Source: JBCCCJ01 sp039029315 (GTDB taxonomy: Bacteria; Bacteroidota; Bacteroidia; J057). From it: DNA of 64,000 nucleotides. A model generated the notes under the pieces. That model made no database searches and was not told the origin of the DNA. It saw nothing but the letters and a program-made list of their open reading frames with translations. Position numbers and translations under genes: made by a program. Every line of letters begins with the position of its first letter. Position 1 is the stretch's first letter. Below, piece after piece: positions 37,871 through 45,905 of the stretch. The DNA lies in assembly GCA_039029315.1 (NCBI GenBank), contig JBCCGK010000045.1:1-64000 (forward strand), written 5' to 3'.

Positions 37871-38416
37871 TTATCTAAATATCCCTAATCCTGCAATTGG
37901 TGGATAATCATCTGTAATATTATCTTCATCCATATTCAGGGTTCTCAATCGGTAGATCACAGAAGGGATATATTTTGCTCCTAAAGAAGCCCACAAGTTG
38001 CTCAATTCGCGAAAGTCTATGTTGACGATTTCCAATCTGACATGGGTGGCATCCGTTGGGAACATGGGTGTATTGTGGTGATTGAAAATTGGTTTTCCCT
38101 GAAAAAATCCTACAACTCCACTGATAAATTTCAAGGCTTCTATATAGTTGATGGGACGAAAATATGCCCCAAACATGAGATACAAATTGATATGAACCGG
38201 AGGATTGGGTGCACTTTGTTGGCCGGCCATCTGATTCGACCCATCTCTCTCTACATTGATCAGTGACACGATCACTTTGTCATCCCCCTCGATTGCCACG
38301 CTTCCATCCTGATTGATGATGTTGCCCAACACCACTTTGTCCTCAGTCGTATCGAAACGATGCTGAAAAAAATCGTTTAACTCTCCTACAATGACCGGTA
38401 ACACCTGATGGATCAT
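37871..38416 (-). CDS. DUF4255/Pvc16-family tube-cap protein (Afp16-like)
   Basis: A 181-residue protein of the DUF4255 family, to which the tail terminator Afp16/Pvc16 belongs; it ends tube and sheath growth. Visible signatures: an N-terminal helix (IHQVLPVIVGELNDFFQHRF), IVSLINVERDGSNQM, the HINLYLMFGAYFRP...YIEALKFISGVVGFFQ core, and LSNLWASLGAKYIPSVIYRLR near the C-terminus. The gene is placed upstream of the sheath, not at the end of the cluster as in Afp. Confidence 0.92.
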   Translation of the reverse strand: MIHQVLPVIVGELNDFFQHRFDTTEDKVVLGNIINQDGSVAIEGDDKVIVSLINVERDGSNQMAGQQSAPNPPVHINLYLMFGAYFRPINYIEALKFISGVVGFFQGKPIFNHHNTPMFPTDATHVRLEIVNIDFRELSNLWASLGAKYIPSVIYRLRTLNMDEDNITDDYPPIAGLGIFR

Positions 38417-38444
38417 AATGTGATAGTTGATTCAATTAGATGAA

Positions 38445-38702
38445 CTATATTTCATTTTCTTCTTTTGCAAGCCACTTTTTTATTCCTGCAGAGGTAAAAT
38501 GGGAGATATAAAATCCGACAATACTGAGAATAAAGCCTGCTAGCCAGATCCCCCAAGCAATGTCGACAAGTCGAATTTCATTGTACAGCCAGATCAGCAT
38601 GACATAAACCACCATCAAGGGCACAGCAAGCCCCATCGCCTTTGGCAACAGACGCAAAATGGTCCGAAAATGTGGTTGTAATAATTTGATTATTTTCTTC
38701 AT
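38445..38702 (-). CDS. Small two-TM membrane protein in eCIS operon
   Basis: An 85-residue protein with a basic N-terminus (MKKIIKLLQPHFRTILRLLPK), two hydrophobic spans (about 22-40 and 48-68) and a charged C-terminus (KKWLAKEENEI). Size and topology resemble holins, but also many small membrane proteins; no family motif is seen. It lies 6 bases downstream of the GH18-like membrane protein gene, so the two are probably made together. Holin-like function for particle release is a hypothesis only. Confidence 0.6.
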   Translation of the reverse strand: MKKIIKLLQPHFRTILRLLPKAMGLAVPLMVVYVMLIWLYNEIRLVDIAWGIWLAGFILSIVGFYISHFTSAGIKKWLAKEENEI

Positions 38703-38708
38703 GCTATC

Positions 38709-40232
38709 TTAGGCTAAGCCAAATTTTCGAAGTTTGGATCGGATTCGCCTTAAAAATGGGAACATAACCATGATTGCAGACGAACCAGCAGCTGCGCCCG
38801 GAGGCAAAGGAGGAAACAGACAACAGAAAACAACGATCCCTATCATAAACAAGGACAGGCCATAAAACCATTGATGGCGTCGTTTTCGTGCAATTTCATT
38901 TCTTACTTCCCAAAACTGAACCACTGATACAAAAATACCAAAGCCGAAAAACATCAGGAGAAATGCCAAGGCCGGATATACTGTTTGAGGGGGCTCAGCT
39001 GAATAGGTCATTCCAATAGCTTCCCAGGGCTTTTCTCTTCCTTTTCTTGCATAGTTACCTAAGCCCAAAATGGCCACGCCCCCTAATCCTCTATCTTTTA
39101 CCCATTGATATTTTTGTTGCAAAGATTCTGCATCATCGAAGGTATAAATTCCACCATTTTGGGTAACACCTGTTTTACTCATCGTTTTGTGCAACCATTT
39201 TGCTTGTGGGCCCGGAACATTGATTTTGTCAAAACTCACAACAGGGTGGAAAGACCGCTTGGCATAAGTCCTCCCTTTCTGCTCCCATGCCAAACCGAAA
39301 TAAGAGAACTCTACCATTAACTTTTGAGGAGGCAATTTGACAGAATCAATATAATAGGACACTGAACGAGAGATATCATTGGGCCCATTCTGAACGATTG
39401 GTGATCCAGCACTCAAGGTATCAGAACGCTCATATCCATAGCCTCTCAATAAAAATCCGTCCAAACTCTCTGCCAATGTCTGTAGGGAAGCTTGATCAAA
39501 TATCGTAGAAGATGGATTGATTCCAGGTAGGCAGAGATAAACAGCACCATTTAGCTGTTTTTTCACTCTTAAGACAAAATCGATGAATACCTCTCTGTCC
39601 GCTTTTGGAATCGTTGGAAAATCAATTACAACGCCCAAATTGTACTGGGTCATCGAGGTTTGGATGACAAAAGATTTGGTCAAAGAGTCGGTCATATTTC
39701 TATGCAGACCTTCCGAATTGAGAAAGTTGGTCAGGAGATATCCTCGTCTTTGTGCAGGTCGAGAATCATTGGAGTAGATCAAGCGCACCAACAATCGAAT
39801 ATCTTCATTCTTGTTTGTCGCTGAATCTAGGAGATCAAAGCGATCAATCATCATTTGAAAAGATTTTTGATCTCGATATCCACCTGTCCCCGGATCAATA
39901 TCATATTCTCCTACCACCAGATCTGTCAAAAGGTTGTACTGATAATCATTTTCATAGGCTTGACTTTTGACAAACCAGGAATGTTCAGTACCGACTATTC
40001 TGAAACCTGGTTGGATTTCTTGATCTTCCAGGGGCACAGTCCGGTTCTTTCGAAGTTCTCTCACACTTCTTTTAGCCCATCTTTGGCCTTTACGCATCCC
40101 TCTATTGATAACCCTCTCAAAGAGTTTGGCAGGCTTTACCTTCGGCAACTTTTGTGCAGAAACAGCAGAGGTGTCCACCACCATGAGGAGGGTGAACAGA
40201 TAAATAAGGTATGCCAAAAATCTCGGGTTCAT
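38709..40232 (-). CDS. GH18-like membrane protein, catalytic acid apparently lost
   Basis: The ATG start gives about 507 residues with a signal peptide (MNPRFLAYLIYLFTLLMVV...SAQ); a TTG 27 bases upstream is less likely. The middle resembles a glycoside hydrolase 18 barrel: MVEFSYFGLAWEQ, then LQQKYQWVKDRGLGGVAILGLG as the final strand-helix, common to chitinase-like proteins. At the expected DxxDxDxE site the sequence reads LGVVIDFPTIP, with Pro in place of the catalytic Glu, so hydrolase activity is doubtful. Three hydrophobic spans fill the C-terminal 90 residues, which makes it membrane-anchored. It may bind glycan or murein rather than cut it. Confidence 0.6.
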   Translation of the reverse strand: MNPRFLAYLIYLFTLLMVVDTSAVSAQKLPKVKPAKLFERVINRGMRKGQRWAKRSVRELRKNRTVPLEDQEIQPGFRIVGTEHSWFVKSQAYENDYQYNLLTDLVVGEYDIDPGTGGYRDQKSFQMMIDRFDLLDSATNKNEDIRLLVRLIYSNDSRPAQRRGYLLTNFLNSEGLHRNMTDSLTKSFVIQTSMTQYNLGVVIDFPTIPKADREVFIDFVLRVKKQLNGAVYLCLPGINPSSTIFDQASLQTLAESLDGFLLRGYGYERSDTLSAGSPIVQNGPNDISRSVSYYIDSVKLPPQKLMVEFSYFGLAWEQKGRTYAKRSFHPVVSFDKINVPGPQAKWLHKTMSKTGVTQNGGIYTFDDAESLQQKYQWVKDRGLGGVAILGLGNYARKGREKPWEAIGMTYSAEPPQTVYPALAFLLMFFGFGIFVSVVQFWEVRNEIARKRRHQWFYGLSLFMIGIVVFCCLFPPLPPGAAAGSSAIMVMFPFLRRIRSKLRKFGLA

Positions 40233-40261
40233 ATTGGAAGGGTTACTAAGGAGTGGCAAGC

Positions 40262-41734
40262 CTATTGTGGCGCTGTTTCTTCTATTTCTGTTTTGTTATA
40301 AAATGAGTAGTTGAATGAAACATTGACGGGTGTATACTTATTTTTATTGCAAAGGCATAGGTACAACTCTTTTTCATTGACATTGTCCTTTGCTCCATAA
40401 AAAGTCTTTTCAATACGTTTCTGATCTATCTTGGGCGCTGGATTTCCTCCTTTTTCAAACAAGTCCTTCCCTGCCCTATCCACAATTACGAATTCGATAT
40501 GTTCACGAAAGACCGAATCCGTTCTTTGAGATTTGAACAAAAAGGTATTCGGATCATTGTCAATAAGAATTGAATGTGCATACATCCCAAGAAGCTCAGT
40601 GGGTAGTTTTTCAGAATAGGAGGATAAACGTTTGTATTGTTCTCGTTCCATTTGTGCGAATTCGTTTTGGGCACCAGGACCTGTTCCTAACCAATAGACC
40701 ATCAGCTTGGCCGGACCAGGCATAGTCAACAATTCACACCTTCTGGAAGAGGCTTCCAAGTTCATTTCTGGCTGGATGGGGACAGAAATTTTTTGCCCTG
40801 GCAATGGAATGAGACCAGGCGTTTGTTTGGGAAGAATGGATTCGATCATAGCTGCAATGGCGGCATTGGGATCTTCAGGTTCATCGTTTCCACTTGTATT
40901 AGGGTCGGCTCCATTCTCGACAACTGCAGCAGGATCAGGTTTGGGAATCCGTTTGCCGATAATGTTATAGAAGTCCATTTTGGGATCAAAGTATTCCTTG
41001 ATTTTCCCTAGAAGATTTGTCATTTTTTCGGCTTCTGCTCGAAAAGAATAATAATATGCACTTCCTGATTTAGATTTTCTGACAGCAGCGAGACCAGAAG
41101 CATCTACATCTATTTCTGTTTTGCCATCAAAGCCTTCTTTCTCCATGTCCATCACCAGAACATTCGGCATGGCTACGTCCACACCAGTAATTTGGAATTC
41201 GATGCTGTCTCCTTCTTCCAGGAAGCACTCAAATTTGGGAATAGTCAGGTTCTTTCTTTTGCTTTCGCTGCCGATATATACATTGCTAATATTCAGCCAT
41301 TCTTCGGGTCTATCTATCGAGAAAACCCGATCGACACTGACTACCAATTTTTCTATAGGAATAGGACGTTTGTTCTCCCGGATTAAGTGGAGTGTGTAGA
41401 CATCATTGAAATCGATCTCCACCCCATCTTTCAGTTCCAGGCGCGTGATATTGGTTGTACTAGGTGGATCGAAGCTGCGTAATTCCATTTGCAATGATCC
41501 ATCTTTCATCAAAATGTCACAAGCTGCGCAATCAAACTGAACACGATCTCCCTCTTTAAGTGGGAAGGAAACCATCGTAGGATACTCTCTCCGGATTCGT
41601 AAATTCTCAACAGATATCAATACATCCTCACCATATGCAGGAGGATTGGGAGGATATTCTGGTGTACGAAACCCACCAAGAAAAAGGATAGATAAACCAC
41701 AAAGGAAGAGCCAAGTTCGAAAGACAGCCTTCAT
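40262..41734 (-). CDS. Secreted unrecognised eCIS-locus protein, 490 residues
   Basis: The N-terminus (MKAVFRTWLFLCGLSILFLGGF) is a probable signal peptide or anchor, so the protein is exported or membrane-tethered. Two similar beta domains seem to be present (about 45-130 and 140-200): VSFPLKEGDRVQFDCAACDILM and KFECFLEEGDSIEFQITGVDVAM share the pattern F.L.EGD.(I/V)(E/Q)F. An Asn/Asp/Pro-rich linker (NGADPNTSGNDEPEDPN) and a C-terminal domain ending in FNYSFYNKTEIEETAP follow. No family was recognised. It precedes the GH18-like gene by 29 bases. Confidence 0.65.
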   Translation of the reverse strand: MKAVFRTWLFLCGLSILFLGGFRTPEYPPNPPAYGEDVLISVENLRIRREYPTMVSFPLKEGDRVQFDCAACDILMKDGSLQMELRSFDPPSTTNITRLELKDGVEIDFNDVYTLHLIRENKRPIPIEKLVVSVDRVFSIDRPEEWLNISNVYIGSESKRKNLTIPKFECFLEEGDSIEFQITGVDVAMPNVLVMDMEKEGFDGKTEIDVDASGLAAVRKSKSGSAYYYSFRAEAEKMTNLLGKIKEYFDPKMDFYNIIGKRIPKPDPAAVVENGADPNTSGNDEPEDPNAAIAAMIESILPKQTPGLIPLPGQKISVPIQPEMNLEASSRRCELLTMPGPAKLMVYWLGTGPGAQNEFAQMEREQYKRLSSYSEKLPTELLGMYAHSILIDNDPNTFLFKSQRTDSVFREHIEFVIVDRAGKDLFEKGGNPAPKIDQKRIEKTFYGAKDNVNEKELYLCLCNKNKYTPVNVSFNYSFYNKTEIEETAPQ

Positions 41735-41911
41735 AAGGAAGCTAGGGTTGTGTATGCAATGTATAGGTGTTTGAAGTTATCCATTTCTTTGTGAAATTTC
41801 AAATCTTCCAGCCTCAGTTAATTTTCCTCATCATAATACATTTTAGTCTTAAAATGCACATGGATGAGGGATCAATCACTAACAAAGCATTCTGCTTTTT
41901 AATACAGAACT

Positions 41912-41919
41912 CAAATATA
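41912..41919 (-). promoter_or_regulatory. Candidate Bacteroidota -7 promoter element
   Basis: The minus strand reads TATATTTG, a full match to the TAnnTTTG -7 consensus of Bacteroidota, with TTTC about 19 bases upstream in place of the TTTG -33 box. It lies in the 261-base gap before the 490-residue gene. It would separate a PAAR-DUF4157 unit from the main eCIS operon, leaving a leader of about 170 bases. Confidence 0.35.
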
Positions 41920-41995
41920 ATATTGTGGGAAAAGGAAAGTTTACGGATGCAATATAAAAAAGAGAACGAAAGATTGAACATTAGGTTCAATTATT

Positions 41996-42661
41996 TTATT
42001 TCTTTTTTTGCTGAGCCGCCTTTCTTCCCATTTGATCAGCTTCATTTTCAAGGCCATGATCATCATTGACAGGCATGCCAGAGACTTCAGTTGTTGGCTG
42101 TACCCTACCTGCTCGTTGCTGAACAACATGAGTCAATTCATGTCCGATCAACTCTTGTCCCTTGGAGGATCCAGGGTCATACTGACCTTGCGCAAAATGA
42201 ATATCATTTCCTTGGGTATAGGCAAGTGCTCCTACTTCGGGAGCAGAGGAGGAGTTCGCATGAATATTTACATCAGAGAAGTCTGCCCCAAAGGATTGCT
42301 CCATCTGAGATTGGACATTATCTGGCAAAGAAGTTCCCCCTGCTGAGCGTTGGATTGGTTGGCTAGAGGATTTTTTCAATTGCGCAGATTTCATTTGCAA
42401 TTCTTCCTCTTCCTCCCCCTGTTTTTGAATGGGGTTTTGCTTCATTTGTAACTCTTCCTCTTCCTCCCCTTGCTTCTGGATAGGGTTTTGTTTCATTTGC
42501 AACTCTTCCTCTTCCATTCCTTGTTTTTGAATGGGAGAAGCTTTGAGGCTCAAAACCGGTGGAGTAAGAGATTGAGATTTCACATGTTCCTCTTTGCCTA
42601 CAAGCTCCCCAGATGCCTTTTGGGATTGTTCTTCTCGAATTGGGTCTGTGTGGCTATACAT
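41996..42661 (-). CDS. DUF4157 (eCIS-associated) protein with tandem-repeat N-terminal region
   Basis: A 221-residue protein. Residues about 110-215 form a DUF4157 domain: LPDNVQSQMEQSFGADFSDV, DIHFAQGQYDP, then GHELTHVVQQRAG with an HExxH metal-binding motif and ENEADQMG near the end. DUF4157 is known to be enriched in eCIS loci, often at the front of effectors. Here nothing follows it except a Lys-rich tail. Residues 41-91 are three copies of a 17-residue unit (QNPIQKQGEEEEELQMK). There is no signal peptide, which fits loading in the cytoplasm. It could be a cargo, a processing peptidase or an adaptor. Confidence 0.88.
   Translation of the reverse strand: MYSHTDPIREEQSQKASGELVGKEEHVKSQSLTPPVLSLKASPIQKQGMEEEELQMKQNPIQKQGEEEEELQMKQNPIQKQGEEEEELQMKSAQLKKSSSQPIQRSAGGTSLPDNVQSQMEQSFGADFSDVNIHANSSSAPEVGALAYTQGNDIHFAQGQYDPGSSKGQELIGHELTHVVQQRAGRVQPTTEVSGMPVNDDHGLENEADQMGRKAAQQKKK
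42389..42541 (-). repeat. Three 51-bp tandem coding repeats
   Basis: Three in-frame copies of a 51-base unit encode a 17-residue acidic, Gln-rich segment (IQKQGxEEEELQMK with a three-residue spacer). The second and third units are identical in protein sequence; the first differs at three positions (AS for QN, and Met for Glu). Copy number could vary between strains by slippage. Confidence 0.9.
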
Positions 42662-42703
42662 ATTTCTGGTTTATGTGTGTTTTGTTAGATAAAAGAATGA
42701 ATC

Positions 42704-42994
42704 TTATCCCCCTATCATTACTGTCATGCAACCAAGAATAATGCTTCCTCCATGCGCAGTGGAATCTCCCATTCTTGCAGCTGGCATTCCTCCAATCATG
42801 ACTGTTGCAGATCCTTTGATGATGGTATCCGGGGGACCGACACATGTTGCCATATCTCCGAGTTTTGCAGCTGGTAAGCCGCCAATAAGGACAGTAGGAG
42901 TTCCAGGAGGTAAAATAGGACCACCAACATGTGGGACTACTCCTGTAACCATCGGACAAACATGCATATCTGTGATTCTCGCTGCGGGTGGCAT
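42704..42994 (-). CDS. PAAR-domain spike tip protein (Afp10-like)
   Basis: A 96-residue single-domain PAAR protein that caps the VgrG-like spike. It has the repeated GGxPAA(K/R)xGD motif (GGLPAAKLGD and GGMPAARMGD), HVCP and CVGPPD metal-site segments, and a TAHGG site near the C-terminus; Cys and His residues probably bind Zn or Fe. No effector extension is present. It is the first gene of the minus-strand eCIS run, not beside the gp25 gene as in Afp. Confidence 0.93.
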   Translation of the reverse strand: MPPAARITDMHVCPMVTGVVPHVGGPILPPGTPTVLIGGLPAAKLGDMATCVGPPDTIIKGSATVMIGGMPAARMGDSTAHGGSIILGCMTVMIGG

Positions 42995-43172
42995 AAAGAA
43001 ATTGTGGTTCTTTAGGTGCGTGATTAGTAAAGAGGAAAATTAATCAGGGAAAATCTCCAACAAGATACAAGGAATTTTTGTAATTTTATAAAGATTCTAC
43101 TTATTTCTGACAATCGATTTCCCGCAATACGTTCTGTTTAATAACGAGAATTCAACCTTTGATTGTACAACA

Positions 43173-44846
43173 ATGACACAAAATCCTTTCCCCGGTGCAA
43201 CTTATAGGGAAGAACATCATCCATGGTTTTTTGGTCGTGAACCGCAGACAAAAGCGTTAAAAAGACAAATTTGCACAAACCGTTTTGTGGTTCTGTCAGG
43301 TCCTCCTCATGTTGGCAAAACTTCGCTGATGTTTGGAGGGGTGATCCCGGAACTGAAGGAAAACGGCTATAAGGGCTTGGCGGGGACCAAATGGCGGGTA
43401 GCACAATTTATTCCAAGCAATAATCCTGTGGGACAATTGACAAGGGCTATTGCCAGAAAAAACATCCTTCACCCAGATGAAAAATTGAGCCCAACCTATC
43501 AGGATTCCATCCGCCGGATTTTGTTGCATGACAAGCGAGGCTTGATTGAAGCCTATCTTCAATCAACAAGTATACAAGATTACAATTTATTGATTGTTTT
43601 GGACCAATGTGAAGATTTTTTGTCAACCGATCTTAACGATGACAAAAAGTATTTGTTGGATCTCTTGCTGACTGCTTCGATGGAACCCCTGATCCCTATC
43701 TATGTGGTGATGGCCATGAGGAGTGATTCGCTCTCCCAATTAGAGCTTTTTGAACCATTGGCAAATTCCTCGTCTACCAAAAGCTTCAAACTGCACTTAA
43801 TGTCTTCGCAAGCCCTGATCTCCGCAATCAAACGTCCTATAGACAAGGCTGGAGCAAATATCGCTGAAGAATTGTCCAAAAAGCTTCTTCTTCAATTGTA
43901 TGATGATCCACATCAACTGATGTCTCTCCAAGCAATTATGTTTCAACTATGGAAAGTCTGGTCTTCATCCGCAAAAGGGAAAGGAACCATTACAGAAAAA
44001 CATCTTGAAAAAGCACTGAAAAATGCCAAAGCTGAAAAGGACGCAGAAAAAATAGAGATCAAAAGAAGATCTGAAAAAGAAGGGATCCGTATTGGAGAAA
44101 AACAACGAGAAAAACTCGTACTCTCTGGGGAAGAAGAAGAACTGGAGGAACATTTTCTGGAAGAACCAGAGGTGGAAGAGAAGCCTAAAGAAAGAGCGGA
44201 TATCATTGAGGAACTCTTTGCCGGTCTGAGTGTCGATGATCAAAAAGTTTGTGCCTACTTGTTCAAGGCCCTCACTCAGAAAAACAAGCGCACCAAAGGA
44301 AAAATTGAACTAAGGCCTACTATGATAGAAACCCTGGCTGATATTTCTGCTACCTCAGCCAACAAAATTATCCTCCTGGCAAACCAGTTCAGACAAAGTG
44401 GAGAGAAAGTATTGATGCCAATGGAAGGAGAATTGAATTTGTACTCCAATCTGGAATTAACTGATTTAAAGTTGGTGGATGAGTGGCCGCGATTGGGCAA
44501 TTGGGTAGAAGAAGAGTCGAAGGATGCCAATCAGTTTTTGGAAATTGCAAAAGCGGCTGCAGATAATTATCCTATGGACGAGAGTGATCTGAGGAAGGCC
44601 ATCAAATGGTGGGGCGAATTTAAGCCTACCGCCATTTGGGGGAATCAATATGAGTATTTTCCTGCTGTTGAGAATCACATTGGAAAATTTGTTCAGGTCA
44701 AGGAAACACCGCCTCCACCTCCAAAACCTCAGCCCAAACCAGAGCCAACACCCCCACCCCAGACAAAACAACAGCCTCCCGTATCAAAAGTTATCAAACC
44801 CAAACCACAACGACCCAAAATTAAAATAAAAGGAAAAAGAGATTAA
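43173..44846 (+). CDS. nSTAND1-like P-loop NTPase with proline-rich tail
   Basis: A 557-residue protein whose first 65 residues match the nSTAND1 plan: NPFPGATYREEHHPWFFGRE followed by the Walker A-like loop SGPPHVGKTS. A Walker B-like strand is LLIVLDQCEDFLS (about residue 140), with VVMAMRSDSLSQLELF after it. A charged coiled-coil-like linker (about 270-345) leads to a helical domain and then a Pro/Lys tail (PPPPPKPQPKPEP...KPQRPKIKIKGKRD). STAND NTPases act as signal-sensing switches, often with a toxic or sensor C-terminal domain; none is recognisable here. It diverges from the PAAR gene across 178 bases, suggesting joint control with the eCIS. Confidence 0.75.
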   Translation: MTQNPFPGATYREEHHPWFFGREPQTKALKRQICTNRFVVLSGPPHVGKTSLMFGGVIPELKENGYKGLAGTKWRVAQFIPSNNPVGQLTRAIARKNILHPDEKLSPTYQDSIRRILLHDKRGLIEAYLQSTSIQDYNLLIVLDQCEDFLSTDLNDDKKYLLDLLLTASMEPLIPIYVVMAMRSDSLSQLELFEPLANSSSTKSFKLHLMSSQALISAIKRPIDKAGANIAEELSKKLLLQLYDDPHQLMSLQAIMFQLWKVWSSSAKGKGTITEKHLEKALKNAKAEKDAEKIEIKRRSEKEGIRIGEKQREKLVLSGEEEELEEHFLEEPEVEEKPKERADIIEELFAGLSVDDQKVCAYLFKALTQKNKRTKGKIELRPTMIETLADISATSANKIILLANQFRQSGEKVLMPMEGELNLYSNLELTDLKLVDEWPRLGNWVEEESKDANQFLEIAKAAADNYPMDESDLRKAIKWWGEFKPTAIWGNQYEYFPAVENHIGKFVQVKETPPPPPKPQPKPEPTPPPQTKQQPPVSKVIKPKPQRPKIKIKGKRD

Positions 44847-44909
44847 TACGTTCTCATAACCGATCATTATCATTCACTCACAAATTAACAACCAATCTTT
44901 TTTATCTGT

Positions 44910-45848
44910 ATGGACATCTCCTATGACCAAATCGCCCATTTGATCGTCACCGCTGACGTAGAAGGATCAAAAGTATACTGCACCTTCCAACATCCAGAAT
45001 CTGACCAAGTAATAGAATCAGAAGCATCCATCAAACGAATCAATTCCTTTCAAAGCACAGCAACCAGAGCCATCAAACGAAATGTCTCCAGAGAATTGAG
45101 AAGATCAACATCCAGAATGTTAAGATCTGCACTTGGCGGAGGTTTTCTAGGAAGAACGGCCAGCCAAATTGTGAGGACTTCCACAAGAGACAATGAATTT
45201 GTGAAAGGATTCTCCAATGAAGAAAAACAAGCAGCAATTGTTTCCGCCTATAAAAAAATTGAACATCACCTTCGGCAAGCCCAAAATACTCCTGCTCCTC
45301 AGGTTCAGGAAGCTTCCTCGGAGAGTTCTGTTTCTAGCGCAGGACCAGTATCAGAATTTGAAGCACATCTCCAAAGATTTCCTGTCAAAGAAAAGTACGA
45401 TCAAGAGATTCTGGCAAGAATGCTGGCAGAACTGGCTACCGCTGATGGGGATATCGCCTCAGAAGAAGAAGAGTTTCTCAATTCGTTTCTCCCATCAGAA
45501 CTGGGGACGATAGACACCTTTCTGAACATGGACCCACTCTCTCCGATTGAGTGTGAAGAGGTATCACAAAAGGCGAAAATAACAATCCTTATGGTTTGTG
45601 CAGCTTTATCTATCATCGACCTAGATCTCAACTCTGATGAGGAATCTCTCATCAATGAGTATGCTGACATGTTAGGAATAGGTGGAAAGAAAGCTCAAGG
45701 CGCCTGGGAAAAAGCAAAACAATTCATATTGGAGAGCCATATTGAGGCGGATACTCCCAGGTCAGAATTGTTTGAACTTGGGGCAAAAATAGGCATGAGT
45801 CAGGATGATGCTCTCAGGGCTCAGATTCAATTGAAAAAACGATCCTGA
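44910..45848 (+). CDS. TerB-like domain protein
   Basis: A 312-residue protein. The C-terminal half (about 165-290) resembles the TerB/tellurite-resistance helical fold with two acidic Asp/Glu-rich loops (TADGDIASEEEEF and DLDLNSDEESLINEYAD) that could bind metal. The N-terminal part (1-125) is separate and basic, with an Arg-rich helix (IKRNVSRELRRSTSRMLRSA), then a Gln/Ser/Pro linker. It follows the STAND NTPase by 63 bases on the same strand, so the two form a probable two-gene unit. TerB proteins occur in stress and conflict systems; the exact role is unknown. Confidence 0.65.
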   Translation: MDISYDQIAHLIVTADVEGSKVYCTFQHPESDQVIESEASIKRINSFQSTATRAIKRNVSRELRRSTSRMLRSALGGGFLGRTASQIVRTSTRDNEFVKGFSNEEKQAAIVSAYKKIEHHLRQAQNTPAPQVQEASSESSVSSAGPVSEFEAHLQRFPVKEKYDQEILARMLAELATADGDIASEEEEFLNSFLPSELGTIDTFLNMDPLSPIECEEVSQKAKITILMVCAALSIIDLDLNSDEESLINEYADMLGIGGKKAQGAWEKAKQFILESHIEADTPRSELFELGAKIGMSQDDALRAQIQLKKRS

Positions 45849-45905
45849 TTTTCACTTGATAGGTCCTGACAAATTCGCGTATTTTGACCGATCAATAGCG
45901 AATGA

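Noticed and set aside
42389..42541. CRISPR-like array
   Set aside because: The three 51-bp units are contiguous with no spacers and keep the reading frame of the DUF4157 gene.
43061..43070. Promoter for the PAAR gene (minus-strand TTGTATCTTG)
   Set aside because: It only partly matches TAnnTTTG and has no convincing -33 partner at the right spacing, so it was not listed as a feature.
18126..45848. Type VI secretion system or ordinary phage tail
   Set aside because: VgrG, PAAR, gp25 and a sheath occur in these too, but no TssJ/L/M membrane complex, ClpV or capsid and packaging genes are present, while the Afp15-like ATPase, DUF4255, DUF5908, DUF4157 and CIS tape-measure proteins are eCIS markers.
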